The notes beneath the pieces were generated by a model that was not told the origin of the DNA, searched no databases, and worked only from the letters and a program-made list of their open reading frames with translations. This document shows, one piece after another, positions 46,501 through 53,750 of a stretch of 64,000 nucleotides of DNA; positions within the stretch are counted from its first letter, which is position 1; each line of letters starts with the position of its first letter. The position numbers were made by a program, and so were the translations under genes. The DNA lies in NCBI GenBank assembly GCA_020057405.1, contig JAGVFW010000003.1, forward strand, positions 141,893 to 205,892, given 5' to 3'. The stretch comes from an archaeon. GTDB lineage: Archaea > Micrarchaeota > Micrarchaeia > Norongarragalinales > UBA97.

Positions 46501-47679
46501 GGCACCGCCATCAAGCAACTGCTTGACGCCAATCCCGGCTGCGCAGCCAAGGCAGGCACCGACGCTAACGGCGTGGCAATCGCCTGCGGAAAGGACAAAC
46601 TCAAATTCAACCCGGCTGTCCTGCAGCAACAACAACCGCAGCCACCGAAGGACTACCTCGTAGGGGGATTGCCCGACCTCAACGATAAAGGCATCAAACT
46701 CACACTACAGGGAAGCGCGCTGCAGCTTCACGCAGTCCAGTTCGGGTTCCTGCCGGACGAAGGCGGGTTGATACACTTGCAAGTCAGCAGCAACAAGTTA
46801 AAACTCTCGATTCCAGGCTATGATCCGACGTTCTGTGCAACGGACAAGGCAGGAGAATACACCGAGGATAACTGCATTGTAACCTTCAGTGAAGTGTTCA
46901 GCCCGAGCAGCCTCTGGGTGCAGATGCCGCGTGGCAACAAAGTCGACGTCGTCATGGCATACGCAGGCTACAATGGCGGCGAGTACGCAGGCAAATCCGA
47001 CACCCTGACGCTCCAACCGCCAACCACCGCAACTTTCACCGTAACGCCGGCCACATATAACTCGGCAACTGAAACGCCATTCACCATCACCCGCAATGGA
47101 TACCGCGGGAAAATCACGGCAGTCGGCATGCGCGGTACGACCGAAGCATCAACTTTGAACGTCGATTCAAACACCTACAAACTCGCTCCGGAAGGCTACT
47201 CTAGCGTGGTGTTCAAAGACGAGTTCGGAAAAGCTGTCACGGTTACCCAAACGGCGCCAGACACTTGCCAAGCGTTATTCAACAAACCAACTGTCGAAGT
47301 CAAGGCCGCCCTGATTGCCACGCAAGTGCCCGGCAGCGTGCGCGTGGAAGTCAACGGCAAGATAACCATTGCGCGAAACCCCAGCCTAGCGCCAGGCCAG
47401 AACGTTATAGTCAAGAAAGCTGAATTTCAAGCCTACCTATCGAGCAACGACAAACAATTGAGTGGAAACAACGTAGTAGTGGACGCAAACACTCCGCTTG
47501 TAATCCCCATCGAACCCGAGCCAGGCTGGCATTTCGTAGACATTACCAGAAGCGATTGCAACGGGGCAGGCAAGCCGTTCCTGAGGATTAACTACGACGA
47601 TGACTTTATCGGGGGCGAGAAGACCTACACTTGCTACAACGACGCCTGCGACAAGCCACCCGCCGAGCCCACGACTTAG
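37510..47679 (+). CDS. Giant N-terminally anchored multidomain exoprotein (3389 aa)
   Basis: The largest gene of the window. A cytoplasmic segment (KYYDLCDWLVEKGMP, then NGVPSFPI) and one membrane helix (about 58-78) anchor it, followed by about six carboxypeptidase-regulatory-like beta domains (to about 620), a large beta domain, a TP-rich linker (about 907-935), another regulatory-like domain, Ig-like domains, a Cys-rich part with four CC-containing modules (about 1513-1761), more beta domains, a Met run (MMMML at about 2400), a helical and soluble region with ACAAMMQCTIMM, and a C-terminal part (about 3030-3389) that is richer in A/T codons. No C-terminal anchor. SecF and SecD follow directly. 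Probably an envelope stalk or scaffold protein. Confidence 0.7.
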   Translation: MGEGEQSEGSGGIYHQLEDKYYDLCDWLVEKGMPVYQYWVEPIEKNGVPSFPISVIILFALLFAIGFGLGAFGGVGNIFAPQTASLDVSVLADGAAVAGAQVSLTIDGGKTFTATTDSGGTVSFSGLPKGARGVIEVTKDGYGVLKRAVVIGEPVTASLQASEVTPPPSQRTVVTFVDEKTQTPLDGVKVVYRDSKLGVQELASSADGKAELPVSDDTVTIFVSYDNYKPTREVITAGSTNKIVFLTAVTSPPPEGCTGVNCPQPKASVAVTVVDPDGNPVDGLVQLFESGNTAGPKSARTANGVALFEDAKAAGVTVYAVFTPDDTATFGNAQSESLTLAEGSNDLVVTVATRPLEGTIKIDLTVQDDAGSKISGARVMLFLAGSTDPVSIQETNELGIASFEAASNVEKVAIAYSPGLLPSDKLLMQSTSQYGTLVLKKPIAGNSGKVKVAVTDTDGHTQVAGADVELRYFEDNYPLGMPPIQTNEVGEALFELVPPDKRFIAVASYGAQRGKSAGFTGSAGNTVNVPVKLDKARGDIAILVRDPISHNPIANANATATVQRNPAGQCATNGQGTCVIKNVEANTAVTLSVNAPGYVVKTIDGLSVPALGILSVIIEDDLVPAALANESRLHVALYDPSCGTPIASSAIEKGRTYCVRVDFNLPTAQANPVGFNVRINGDGTADADFASVTYFQDLDVLRLTPDKLTIKRSNDYATAAGYSCDDAHRKSANKPIKWVNYEFQNVQGNKAILLKVFVKPSAQNGDKLSLNYFSYAARDGRFYRVPQDAVLSTQRSTAARDWCQATSSTAEYTIADGTVAYSKDGALGISFSQAKDGPRASSLATQPGNGFFVHFSGRLFSAPTAPFINVYFADPAGNKRAYALFNEFSYSIGGISLAASRIDFQSPTPSPSPDPTPTPTPSPTATPSPTPNATATPSPTPPPGPTNLTVTVTTCSSGSPLAGATVNAGNDIRNTDSHGVAFFPAMAPGQVQLSISATNYVTRGAGVQINQGQANTFSTCLNRQGETGGGGGETVGGGPINNLSEYRINIDPAAIPVRDGVWEVAGWLRATAAVPIPAGRVFAEFGDDGRPDNQVVVRSNASIRIYGTGQLVIEATPVQIYAGTDTRVVVVIRTAQGAPVTNTILSVNNIDGTDSPFGSQYSNGDVQLVGDNTRDRGQDGRYVFTLRPLRSGTFTFAAGGNYDPRFASGVLLENVVHHNFAEATPASLSLGCTAQTLSVRNSLDYSSAPIQVFVRESCVTVTGATCGTVNGNTNCSFVLEPLAEKTLTITPKFSGDCPIVVSSNPAPLLQSSQTVGTSIDCAQLESSCAISFDKDFVTGGAQGTVRATATFANLRPSDPATNISCDYPDAEGTRVGISGGVARRQCTYAEVGGFTEFTVHAVSDGGVECSQTITVLPPSSVPTCSLTSRPINGTTIARLSADFFNLPTSIQKAFFFCTPNDDPHEVDVTPSEGVASATFDCDYATQNGGLFNASAAAGTAFCFNPNVRLTPQDSCALGGEQLRFGNCSTSASWLRCDESPSNPAIAQDAACCSEVLGSGRVLKNSPSVHCGPVNPPQGKCDDGIASPGECGSNGAAPLPLRCGNDFTFATDGACCAEVLGYTYDASRHACIKPSTAGKCVVTDGTTNVVTDYGVCSTVYSGQKCEGDASAPALKGENACCPQGQVYNDNAKKCVPSNQGSSSCSSFADPGRSNCLRPNAVGVPAPFQCSDSTLQQEGACCTNIVSNGKKFRQSTDGNYCVEIPANELTPDCTLNVTSYTRGSVSEQGSLNATLVALNGFGGGSGKFDYSCDRGVAQTRTQTFTISNTPGVTKGLQFNCDYPRQWLDYSVMPATAAIVSNNERQASIACTLGGPADVIRDGVIIVRGTSGANLTFTAKAFAGSTDWTQLTERLLGPLSSVTLKVKATSLPTGVTSSQVHLTFVCDSSEEESQQQMTASRTEQNTWTGFCSYASARGTAFPATHSARAFYQIEATNQSGTFIIPPVPAGINAGFPPILEYDAPVAAGFAEFSGLPYDVLHAATPQDQSMKVGLSALFTGLPPSINAQFTTDCGNGGQTVQASALASTDGKATAKFNCTYSSGTPQDFTVKARFDYKGLSGNRILAANAENTGSVAYAPSGSNAACTFDTLPAQIIAGDPNLNNFQPIARVLGLVKAPKSVRIDCGNGAQVDARLENIAGEGQSVAVKATARTACRYDFSFLQEGGTQVQFKDAQLAVFVDGGDCEVAGGSEVHVVSDNNTPTLALAGFEVTPATGDQLNQDGSVKTPGTNAVASFTPTATAAHAIADATFSAKIDCGTGSTTAGSPTTVQLPDDGSGTVFAADGQSKCEYKPVVADAQRKITVSLYRTAGSKTNKVGSVQNTFTQVKTPAQGAEFQACNNPMMMMLMFGQMSGEVGVDQGVENSERAALLRAQAQKLADQGKAIVLNADGFATSPAATSRTAYLSSVIGSFATEPVPVVNLVPSANPITFDVNVPGDGASCLTPSIYGGTPNGQSSVKLKTGQTAAVAFRINPAGCQNIAQIGVEIRAQVSGSPRSSIIIVSIVKLNGLDAYKSVTAPGNTAVQLRTKAANPQEPFVINAQYQPLARDAFPQGVTSAIVPFDAAKLEKLVAFDVVGNSLSSDPNAALGCSGKDFCTPKQAQAAADKLAGEIAAAIGPVSSKRTDSVPQDTYMRALADELYKQNSVFGNQVQQNGGLQGGLFSSPLGLLAMGGFGGNTGGSQACAAMMQCTIMMKQLLKNNAALGPDAQALPLIFCSDKKVQESLSKGDSSQFTNLFILSSLSNRVQQQKGTIKTGGGYVIMRGQGQGAQSNYPLSIPIRVSQTKDSESSMQQITCDIRSELDVKCSPKPITNGRVGQPFLDSSGIVQFDEGKRNLYTMNKYGATDAADCHYHWSSNNLVDDTSGCNIPAVLTAVNGLCSDKPNGVCAALVMSEGKLYRGLVSGQGFPIPIDYVNAGTGFKRNTEMTDDLKAFLLDEANAGTAIKQLLDANPGCAAKAGTDANGVAIACGKDKLKFNPAVLQQQQPQPPKDYLVGGLPDLNDKGIKLTLQGSALQLHAVQFGFLPDEGGLIHLQVSSNKLKLSIPGYDPTFCATDKAGEYTEDNCIVTFSEVFSPSSLWVQMPRGNKVDVVMAYAGYNGGEYAGKSDTLTLQPPTTATFTVTPATYNSATETPFTITRNGYRGKITAVGMRGTTEASTLNVDSNTYKLAPEGYSSVVFKDEFGKAVTVTQTAPDTCQALFNKPTVEVKAALIATQVPGSVRVEVNGKITIARNPSLAPGQNVIVKKAEFQAYLSSNDKQLSGNNVVVDANTPLVIPIEPEPGWHFVDITRSDCNGAGKPFLRINYDDDFIGGEKTYTCYNDACDKPPAEPTT

Positions 47680-47755
47680 CAACCACGAATTGCCGCCTTC
47701 CGCCGCCTTAAAAACGCTTTTCCTACATAAGTAATTCAAGCTGTTTTGGTGGATT

Positions 47756-48868
47756 TTGTTGGATATTCCGAACCCGTATCTTGGCAGGGACTACCGCGTT
47801 TACATGGTAGTGCCCGTAGTGCTAATGCTCATCGCGGCATACTTCGTGCTCGTTAACCCCGGCCTAGAGCAGGGAATCGACTTGAAGGGCGGCCTTCTTA
47901 TCACGCTTCAGACAAGCAAGCCCGTCGACACTCCGGCACTGCAGGCGGCGCTCTTGAAGTACTCAAGCAGCGTTGAAATCCGCACGATTAGCACTCCAAG
48001 CGGAGGCACTGGCGTTGAAATCGAGCTTGAAAACAATCCCGAGCTAGAGCAGGCGGAAGCCGACGTAAAGTCGCTTTTAGAGCTTGACAGGACGCTTACC
48101 GACGCCGAGCTTGCAATAGCGGCGCAAAACGGCACTGGCGACACCAGCCGCGTGACTGCCCTCAAGACCCAGATTTTCGCCCAAAGCAAGGCAATACTCG
48201 CATCAATCCGCTCGCAGGCCGTTGTAGGCGACGACGCGCACGAGACAGTCCAGGTTGTTGCCGACGAGCAGGCCGCTGCAAAGGCAGCCTACCGCGAGAC
48301 CCTCATTAGCGAAGTGAAGCGGCTAACGGGCACGAGCGACCTGAGCTTCCGCGAAGTCGGCTCGTCGCTCTCCAAGTTCTTCCTCACAAAGACGCGCGAA
48401 ATCGTCCTACTCGCCTTCGCCCTCTCGGCAATAGTCATCTTCCTCGTCTTCCGCTCGATTGCCCCAAGCATTGCAGTCATCTTCGGCGCGGTTGCCGACG
48501 TGACGATTACGATGGGAGTAATGGCCCTCGTCGGCATTCCCCTCACGCTTGCAACTATCGCCACCCTCTTAATGCTCATCGGCTTTTCACTCGACACCGA
48601 CGTCATGCTTACCATGCGCGTGATTAAGCGAAAGGAAGGCACGGCAGAAGAGCGGGCGTTTGAGGCACTCAAGACCGGATTTCTCATGAACCTGACGACC
48701 ATAGGCGCGTTTGGGGCGCTCTACATCGTCGCCCAGTGGCTTCAAATCAGCACGTACGCCCAAATCGGGAGCGTGGCGCTCATCGGCGGCTTTGCAGACT
48801 TCATCGCCACCTGGATGTTCAACGCTGCGCTCATCCTTTGGTGGCACAATAGGGGGCTAAAGAAATGA
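47756..48868 (+). CDS. secF: Protein export membrane protein SecF
   Basis: 370 aa, six membrane helices with a large extracellular loop after helix 1. Although it holds the segment GIDLKGGLLITLQT, the archaeal SecF hallmarks are clear: REVGSSLSKFFLTKTREI before helix 2, IVIFLVFRSIAPSIAVIFGA, and LLMLIGFSLDTDVMLTMRVI. SecF works with SecD to pull translocated proteins using the ion gradient. Starts at TTG after GGTGGATT, with a CTTAAAAAC box about 45 nt upstream. It is 77 nt after the 3389-aa gene and overlaps secD by 4 nt. Confidence 0.9.
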   Translation: MLDIPNPYLGRDYRVYMVVPVVLMLIAAYFVLVNPGLEQGIDLKGGLLITLQTSKPVDTPALQAALLKYSSSVEIRTISTPSGGTGVEIELENNPELEQAEADVKSLLELDRTLTDAELAIAAQNGTGDTSRVTALKTQIFAQSKAILASIRSQAVVGDDAHETVQVVADEQAAAKAAYRETLISEVKRLTGTSDLSFREVGSSLSKFFLTKTREIVLLAFALSAIVIFLVFRSIAPSIAVIFGAVADVTITMGVMALVGIPLTLATIATLLMLIGFSLDTDVMLTMRVIKRKEGTAEERAFEALKTGFLMNLTTIGAFGALYIVAQWLQISTYAQIGSVALIGGFADFIATWMFNAALILWWHNRGLKK

Positions 48869-50520
48869 ACTACGCCGGCCTCCTTGGCAACAGGCGCATC
48901 CAAATTGTCATCTTAGTCGCGCTAGTGTCGCTAGCCGCGGTCTTGCTTCGCGACTTAAATCCCTCAACGCTTGACGTCAACCTAGGCATCGAGTTTGTCG
49001 GCGGAGTGAGGATTCCGGTCATGCTCGAGCACAGCATCGATGCAGTGGCTATGGACCAAATGGTCGAGACGGTAAAGACGCGCATCAACAAGTACGGCCT
49101 CTCACAGGCGGTCGTGCGGCCGGTTGGCGACAGCGAAATACTCGTTGAAATCCCGCAGGCAGATGACAGCGTGATAAAGAGCGTCGAGACGCTCCTAAAG
49201 GACCAAGGCAAGTTTGAGGCAGTGATTGACGGCAAGCTCGCGCTTGCTGGGAGCGACATTCTTGCAAACGCAGTAGGCGGGGCCAGCAACGAAGGCGTCA
49301 CGAGCACGGCTGGTGGCGGTGTTGGCTGGTACATTGGCTTTGCCGCATCGCGGCCCGGTGCCGAGCGGTTTGCCGCGGCGGCGACTGGAAAGGCATACTA
49401 CCCGGTCTACATGTTCCTCGACAGGCCCTCAAACGCGTCGATTTTGTTTGACAACGCTTGGCTCAACAACACTTCAGACTCGGCCCGCATCATGGGAGCA
49501 ATGCAAAAAGCGGTTGCCAAGCAGGGCGACGACCTCGAAATACTCTCGCCATCCGACTTTTCCAACAACACGCCGGCGTCATTGGCCACGAAAACCGTTT
49601 TCGTCGCAGACAAGGACCTTGCAACCGACCACCCCGACATCTACCGCAAGCTACAGCAACTGGGCTTCAATGAAACGCCGTCAACAAGCGGCAAGCGCTT
49701 GATTCTTTTCGAGCGGGCTGACATGATTCCCCTCACTTACGTCAGCGAACAGTCCGAGATGATTGTGAATGACTGGCGCGCAATTGGCCTGCTTTCTGGC
49801 CCGACCCTCTCCCCCGGCCTTGCAAACGGGTTTGTCTCGCAGTTCTACCAGGTGAATGGAGGCGCCCGCGGCAACACGCCCGACGAGCAGAAGAAGAATG
49901 CTATTGCTGAAATCAAGCACTTAAAGACGGTCATCAGCGGCGGGAGGCTGCCGGTTAGCACGTTTATCGGCTCAAGCTACACTGTCGCCCCGTCACTCGG
50001 CAAGCAGTTCCTCAACTACAGCGCAATCGGCGTGCTCCTCAGCGTCGCCATAGTCGCCGGTCTAATCGTCCTGCGCTACAGGAAAGTCCTCCTCGCCGTG
50101 CCCATCGTCATCATCAACGTCATCGAAATGGTGATTACACTTGCAATAGTCGGCACTTTTGGCACACTCGACTTGGCCGCCATGGCTGGCATCATCACCC
50201 TAATCGGCACTGGAGTTGACGACCAGATTATCATCACCGATGAAATGCTGCGCAAGAAGCACGCCGGCGAGGAAGTGCACGAAAAGAATGAGGAGGAAGT
50301 CCAGCGCAACATCAAGGCGCGCATCGGCCGCGCGTTTGAAATCGTAGTCACCGTCGCAAGCGTCGCAATCGCGACAATGCTGCCCCTCTTCCTCTCAGGC
50401 ATCGTCGAAATCCAGGGCTTCGCGCTCTCCTACATCATCGGCGTGCTCGTAGGCGTCTTAATCACGCGGCCCGCCTATGGCGTGATGGTGGGCGAAATGT
50501 TCGGCAGGGAAGTTAGCTAA
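48865..50520 (+). CDS. secD: Protein export membrane protein SecD
   Basis: 551 aa. The N-terminal helix is followed by NLGIEFVGGVRIPVML and the P1 extracellular domain (KTRINKYGLSQAVVRPVGDS). The channel half contains GSSYTVAPSLGKQFLNYS, MAGIITLIGTGVDDQIIITD (the conserved archaeal SecD motif) and a Glu-rich cytoplasmic loop. It partners SecF in the post-translocation pulling step. The start overlaps secF (ATGA). Position downstream of giant secreted proteins suits heavy demand for export, though secFD are general housekeeping genes. Confidence 0.92.
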   Translation: MNYAGLLGNRRIQIVILVALVSLAAVLLRDLNPSTLDVNLGIEFVGGVRIPVMLEHSIDAVAMDQMVETVKTRINKYGLSQAVVRPVGDSEILVEIPQADDSVIKSVETLLKDQGKFEAVIDGKLALAGSDILANAVGGASNEGVTSTAGGGVGWYIGFAASRPGAERFAAAATGKAYYPVYMFLDRPSNASILFDNAWLNNTSDSARIMGAMQKAVAKQGDDLEILSPSDFSNNTPASLATKTVFVADKDLATDHPDIYRKLQQLGFNETPSTSGKRLILFERADMIPLTYVSEQSEMIVNDWRAIGLLSGPTLSPGLANGFVSQFYQVNGGARGNTPDEQKKNAIAEIKHLKTVISGGRLPVSTFIGSSYTVAPSLGKQFLNYSAIGVLLSVAIVAGLIVLRYRKVLLAVPIVIINVIEMVITLAIVGTFGTLDLAAMAGIITLIGTGVDDQIIITDEMLRKKHAGEEVHEKNEEEVQRNIKARIGRAFEIVVTVASVAIATMLPLFLSGIVEIQGFALSYIIGVLVGVLITRPAYGVMVGEMFGREVS

Positions 50521-50528
50521 TTTTAAAA
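50521..50528 (+). promoter_or_regulatory. Box A of the 165-aa gene
   Basis: TTTTAAAA directly follows the secD stop codon and lies about 26 nt before the GTG start at 50552, giving a leaderless start. Confidence 0.45.
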
Positions 50529-50551
50529 GCCCCGCCGGCCTAAGGCTGTGC

Positions 50552-51049
50552 GTGAAAAACGGCAAGAAAAAGCCTGGCGTCAACAAGTGGATTGCAGCAG
50601 GCGCCATCATTGCAATCGCAGTTCTTGCCGCGCTCTATTACCTTGGCAGCGAAGACCAAAAACAGCTTGAGAGCTCAATGCTTGAAGGCAGGGCGATACC
50701 GGTGATGGCCGAGTTCGCCATCTGCGCTCCCGTCGAGGGGCTTGACGCATGCCGGGCGAAAGTTGTTTCCTGCGGCCTCAAAGTGCAAGATAACGCCAAC
50801 GACTGGCCTGCGGTGCCAAGTGACACGATAGTCAACTGCGTTAAGGCGCTTGCCTCAAGCGACGCGGTTAGCCAAGCGTGCTCTACTTACGTCAATTCAG
50901 TTGATGACAGCGTCAGGGCAATAAGGCGAGAAAATCCGGTTGCATTCTACGCGCAATTCCGCTTAAGCGGCGCGAGCTACATGGAAGGGCTGGCAAGCAA
51001 GTCGCTTTTGGAGCTTGGCAACTGCATGACCGCGCTTAAGAAAAACTAG
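50552..51049 (+). CDS. Single-pass membrane protein, unrecognised
   Basis: 165 aa. A basic N-terminus (KNGKKKPGVNK) and one membrane helix (about 12-31, WIAAGAIIAIAVLAALYYLG) place the remainder outside. The soluble part has six Cys (FAICAPVEGLDACRAKVVSC, IVNCVKAL, SQACSTYV, ELGNCMTAL) and is probably helical and disulfide-linked. The start is the leaderless GTG set by the box A at 50521. No family is recognised. It sits between secD and a convergent sppA operon. Confidence 0.55.
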   Translation: MKNGKKKPGVNKWIAAGAIIAIAVLAALYYLGSEDQKQLESSMLEGRAIPVMAEFAICAPVEGLDACRAKVVSCGLKVQDNANDWPAVPSDTIVNCVKALASSDAVSQACSTYVNSVDDSVRAIRRENPVAFYAQFRLSGASYMEGLASKSLLELGNCMTALKKN

Positions 51050-51052
51050 CGC

Positions 51053-51598
51053 CTAGTCCTTCTTTTCCGCGTCCGCTAGGAGCTTCTTGCCTATTTCGGC
51101 ACGCTCCTTGAGGCGCGCGTGGTGGCGGTCAAGCTCGTCGCCCTTGAGCACGTTTTTGAGCATGTAGGCAGTGTAGTCCTGCGCGTGCTGGCTTGCGTCC
51201 AAAAGAAGCGCGTGCGCTTCCTCCAAGGACAGCTTGATTTGCTGGGGGTCCAGAAGCTCGACGCCGACGGGGCCGAAGCGCAGGCACAAATCTAGAATCT
51301 TGTTGAAGCTGTCGACGACAATCTCCACCTTTGCACTCGTGGTGAAGCCGTCTTTTGGCTTTGCCCCTTCCTCCTGCACCGGCAGGGGACGGGCAAATGG
51401 CTCGAGCACTTCGCCCTTGCAGTAAATGACGCCCTTCTCGCTTGTGAGGGTAGAGACGAACTCAACTAGCGAGCCCTTAACCGCGTCATTGTCAGTGCCG
51501 TGGGCGTCAAAGTAGAGCATGGCGTGAATCGCGCCGTGGCGCGTAGTCTCCTCAATCAAGTGCTTCAAGTCCCGTTCGGAATATTTTTGTTCAGCCAT
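51053..51598 (-). CDS. Conserved-looking cytoplasmic protein downstream of sppA, unrecognised
   Basis: 181 aa, no signal peptide or membrane helix. Distinctive blocks are HGAIHAMLYFDAHGTDND, EKGVIYCKGEVLEPF and a helical C-terminus (EEAHALLLDASQHAQDYTAY, then a basic tail). The start has a GGTGATT ribosome binding site at 5 nt. It is 15 nt after sppA on the same strand, so the two are co-transcribed. I cannot assign a function; the FDAHGTD stretch could bind metal but this is speculative. Confidence 0.6.
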   Translation of the reverse strand: MAEQKYSERDLKHLIEETTRHGAIHAMLYFDAHGTDNDAVKGSLVEFVSTLTSEKGVIYCKGEVLEPFARPLPVQEEGAKPKDGFTTSAKVEIVVDSFNKILDLCLRFGPVGVELLDPQQIKLSLEEAHALLLDASQHAQDYTAYMLKNVLKGDELDRHHARLKERAEIGKKLLADAEKKD

Positions 51599-51613
51599 TT
51601 TGGAATCACCGTT

Positions 51614-52540
51614 TTATTGGTACCTCAAGCTAAGGCGTGGTTCGGACAAGCCTTGGGCGATTTGCGCGGCGAAGCCCGAAGACAGGCCGCCTAGGATTGC
51701 CGAAAGGCCAGTCTGTTCTTCAAGCTCGCACTCTTGCGGCGACTCTCCCTTTTCGACGGTGACGTTGCCAAGCGAGGCTGCCTTCTCTAGCGCCGTTCGC
51801 CTTGAGCCAATTCCGTCAATGAGGCCCGCAGAAAGCGCCTGCTTGGCAGTCAGCAAGCGCGCGTCCAGCACGGAGGCGAAGAGCTTCTTGTTCAGCTTGC
51901 CATTGCGGCCTGCCTCGACGTCGGCGCGGAAGTTGTCGAAGCTCTCGTTGATGAGCGACTGGATGACGAGGCGCTCCGCCCCGGTGAGGTTCCTTGAGCC
52001 GTCGCCAATGTCCTTTAGCTCGCCTGACTTTATCGTGTCGGTGCGCAAGCCAAGCTTGGTGAATAGCTCAGCGTAGTTTAGAAGCGTTGCGCGCGCGCCT
52101 ATGCTGCCGGTAATGGTGTTGGGATTGGCGACGATGTAGTCGGTGCCGCTGGCAACGTAGTAGCCGCCGCTTGCGGCAACTTCGCCCAAGTAGGCGACGA
52201 CGGGCTTCTTGCTTGCCGCAACTTCGTCGTAAATTTCCTTGCTTGCGACTGCAGAACCGCCTGGGCTGTTGATGACTAAAAGCACGCTGCCAATTGAGGA
52301 ATCGGAATTCGCCTCGCCTAACGCAGCGGCGAATCTATCCGAGAGCGACTGGCTTGAGAAGAACTGCCCGCCACTGTCGCTGATTTCCCCGTCAAGGCGG
52401 ATGACGCCAACGCAGTCGGCGCCCTTGCTTAGAAAGAGGCCCTTGCCAAACTGCGAGAAGTTGGCTGTAGCCAGTGCTAAAAGCACGACTCCGAGCGCGA
52501 TTGCCGATAGCAGGAGCAAAAGCGGGTTTCTAAAGCTCAC
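51614..52540 (-). CDS. sppA: Signal peptide peptidase SppA-like serine protease
   Basis: 308 aa. A single N-terminal membrane helix (RNPLLLLLSAIALGVVLL) and then a ClpP/crotonase-fold protease domain outside. Landmarks: INSPGGSAVASKEIYDEV, VAASGGYYVAS with the nucleophilic serine, ITGSIG, and SGELKDIGDGSRNL with the catalytic lysine. SppA degrades signal peptides left after export. I choose GTG 52540 because GGTGGT lies 4 nt upstream; the reading frame extends three codons further. Short single-domain form as in archaea and Gram-positives. Confidence 0.92.
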   Translation of the reverse strand: MSFRNPLLLLLSAIALGVVLLALATANFSQFGKGLFLSKGADCVGVIRLDGEISDSGGQFFSSQSLSDRFAAALGEANSDSSIGSVLLVINSPGGSAVASKEIYDEVAASKKPVVAYLGEVAASGGYYVASGTDYIVANPNTITGSIGARATLLNYAELFTKLGLRTDTIKSGELKDIGDGSRNLTGAERLVIQSLINESFDNFRADVEAGRNGKLNKKLFASVLDARLLTAKQALSAGLIDGIGSRRTALEKAASLGNVTVEKGESPQECELEEQTGLSAILGGLSSGFAAQIAQGLSEPRLSLRYQ

Positions 52541-52616
52541 AAATACCACCTACACCAAGTTGTAATTATTAAGGAGGATTTGGGTTAATTAATACCGTTT
52601 TGGGAGTAGCTTGCCA

Positions 52617-53126
52617 ATGGCAATTGAGAACCTAATAGCTTTCGTGCTGCCCGCCTATTTCGCCAACGCCGCACCAGTAATCGCGCGGGGAAAGACCGTA
52701 GTTGACCTGGGCCGCAACTTCGTTGACGGAAGGCGCGTGTTTGGCGACGGCAAGACATTCAAGGGCCTGGCTGCCGGCATCGTAGTCGGCACTTTCACCG
52801 GCGTGCTCTTGGCCCTCTCGTCGGAGTTTTTCCTGCCGGGACTCGACTTTCGCGCTAAAGTAACTATCGGCTTTCTCCTCTCAATCGGCACCATGGCAGG
52901 CGACTTGGCCGGCAGCTTCCTCAAGCGCCGCATCGGCATCCAAAGCGGCAGCCAACACGAATTTTTCGACCAACTGCTTTTCCTCGGAGGCGCCCTCCTC
53001 TTCGCCGCCCTCCTCTATCTGCCGCAAGCCACTGAAATTGCGATTCTAGTCGGCCTGACTTACGTGCTGCACAAGCTCTTCAACGTCATCGCACACGCCT
53101 TAAAGCTCAAGAAAGTCCCGTGGTAA
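52617..53126 (+). CDS. carS: CDP-archaeol synthase (CarS)
   Basis: 169 aa with about five membrane helices. CarS joins CTP and unsaturated archaetidic precursor (digeranylgeranylglyceryl phosphate) to make CDP-archaeol for polar ether lipids. Family blocks visible: YFANAAPVIARG, RRVFGDGKTFKGLAAGI (the DGKT motif), GTMAGDLAGSFLKRRIGI and EFFDQLLFLGGALL. The start is ATG 52617 with GGGAG upstream; a TTG two codons earlier is unlikely. The next gene starts 1 nt after its stop. Confidence 0.93.
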   Translation: MAIENLIAFVLPAYFANAAPVIARGKTVVDLGRNFVDGRRVFGDGKTFKGLAAGIVVGTFTGVLLALSSEFFLPGLDFRAKVTIGFLLSIGTMAGDLAGSFLKRRIGIQSGSQHEFFDQLLFLGGALLFAALLYLPQATEIAILVGLTYVLHKLFNVIAHALKLKKVPW

Positions 53127-53127
53127 A

Positions 53128-53712
53128 ATGAAAGTAAAAGTAATTGCCAAGGGAAAACAGCAAACAAACGAAAGCCCGCAGACAGCAGAAAAACCAACGA
53201 CAACCGAAAAACCGCTTGCCCTTGACTTTTCCAAAATCACGGCAGAAGAAAAGACCTTCCTCATTAGGTTCCTAATCGCATTCGCCGCGCTCTTCATTGT
53301 CGCAACCCCCCTTCCCCTCACACCACTTCTTGAGTGGATTGCGCACACCGAGGCAGACTGGCTCATCTTCTCGGGAATGCTGGCCTATTCGGATGGCGCA
53401 GTTGTGCACGCTGGCGGCATTGCATTCGAAATAGTCAACGAATGCAGTTCGCTCGTGATGATTGCTCTGCTCGCGTCATTGCTAATCGCAGGCGGGGCAA
53501 AAAGCGACTGGAAAGCGCTTGCAATCGGCATTCCCGTCCTCTTCGCATTTAACCTATTGCGCCTCTTTGCCACAATGTGGGTGGGCGCCACCTACGGGGA
53601 GGCCGCCCTCGATACAATCCACTACTTGCTGTGGCTCGTTGACTCGGCCTTCGTGCTAGGCCTGTGGATTGCGTTTGGAAGAAAAAAGCAAGACACGAAT
53701 GCAGAGCAGTAA
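53128..53712 (+). CDS. Second archaeosortase/exosortase-family protein
   Basis: 194 aa. A Lys/Thr-rich cytoplasmic N-terminus of about 45 residues (including ETAEK-like and TTTEKP segments), then about four to five membrane helices. The catalytic triad pattern is present: Cys in IVNECSSLVMIAL, Arg in FNLLRLFATMWVG, His in LDTIHYLLWLVD. It is coupled to carS (1 nt gap). It differs clearly from the archaeosortase at 25652, so the organism probably runs two sorting systems, or one enzyme has another substrate class. The substrate is not identifiable here. Confidence 0.75.
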   Translation: MKVKVIAKGKQQTNESPQTAEKPTTTEKPLALDFSKITAEEKTFLIRFLIAFAALFIVATPLPLTPLLEWIAHTEADWLIFSGMLAYSDGAVVHAGGIAFEIVNECSSLVMIALLASLLIAGGAKSDWKALAIGIPVLFAFNLLRLFATMWVGATYGEAALDTIHYLLWLVDSAFVLGLWIAFGRKKQDTNAEQ

Positions 53713-53750
53713 GAAGACAATTTATTAGCCCGGCGGCAGTAATCTCCCTC

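Noticed and set aside
47756..48868. Annotation of this gene as SecD because of its GIDLKGG segment.
   Set aside because: The motif LLMLIGFSLDTDVMLTMRV and the REVGSSLSKFF segment are archaeal SecF marks; the next gene has the SecD motif GTGVDDQIIITD.
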